A stretch of 5,888 bases of DNA from an uncultured Bacteroidales bacterium (GTDB lineage Bacteria > Bacteroidota > Bacteroidia > Bacteroidales > Muribaculaceae): NCBI GenBank assembly GCA_945828175.1, contig CALZQD010000116.1:1-5888 (forward strand), written 5' to 3'. The translations under genes were made by a program, and so were the position numbers. Positions within the stretch are counted from its first letter, which is position 1, and each line of letters starts with the position of its first letter. The notes under the pieces were generated by a model, which made no database searches, was not told the origin of the DNA, and saw only the letters and a list, made by a program, of their open reading frames with translations. Below are positions 5,878 through 5,888 of this stretch, piece by piece.

Positions 5878-5888
5878 TTTAGCGCGGG

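Overview
The window is a compact chromosomal segment of a Bacteroidota bacterium, order Bacteroidales. A Muribaculaceae-like gut commensal is plausible given the GC-rich coding sequence, but that is inference. The assignment rests on three things: the gene set (parA, parB, a DUF5683 membrane protein, an MltD-type LysM lytic transglycosylase); A/T-rich leaders without clear Shine-Dalgarno sites; and a promoter element fitting the Bacteroidetes -7 consensus TAnnTTTG.

Left and middle (1-4594, all minus strand): five tightly spaced genes read leftwards from a single intergenic region, in the order parA, parB, DUF5683 protein, mltD-like transglycosylase, OPT-family transporter (cut by the window edge). 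Gaps are only about 18-29 bp, once mltD is taken to its original stop at 453, so this looks like one transcription unit. It joins the chromosome partitioning ATPase and its CTP-binding clamp protein with envelope and cell-wall proteins. The mltD gene carries a frameshift at a 4-bp tandem duplication (around 730-738) that cuts off its second LysM domain.

Divergent intergenic region (4595-4829): 235 bp, AT-rich on the parA side. It holds candidate promoters for parA and surE, a degenerate parS-like half-site, a repeated TTGTAGATwwATCC motif, and several short GC-rich inverted repeats.

Right (4830-5618, plus strand): surE, a complete 5'/3'-nucleotidase gene, followed by a perfect 9-bp stem hairpin that may be its terminator.

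Right edge (5681-5877): a 197-bp non-coding element with 13-bp perfect terminal inverted repeats. Nested internal inverted repeats would let the whole unit fold into one long hairpin. It looks like a miniature inverted-repeat transposable element or a highly structured RNA, and is the least explained object in the window. No rRNA, tRNA, CRISPR array or transposase gene was seen.
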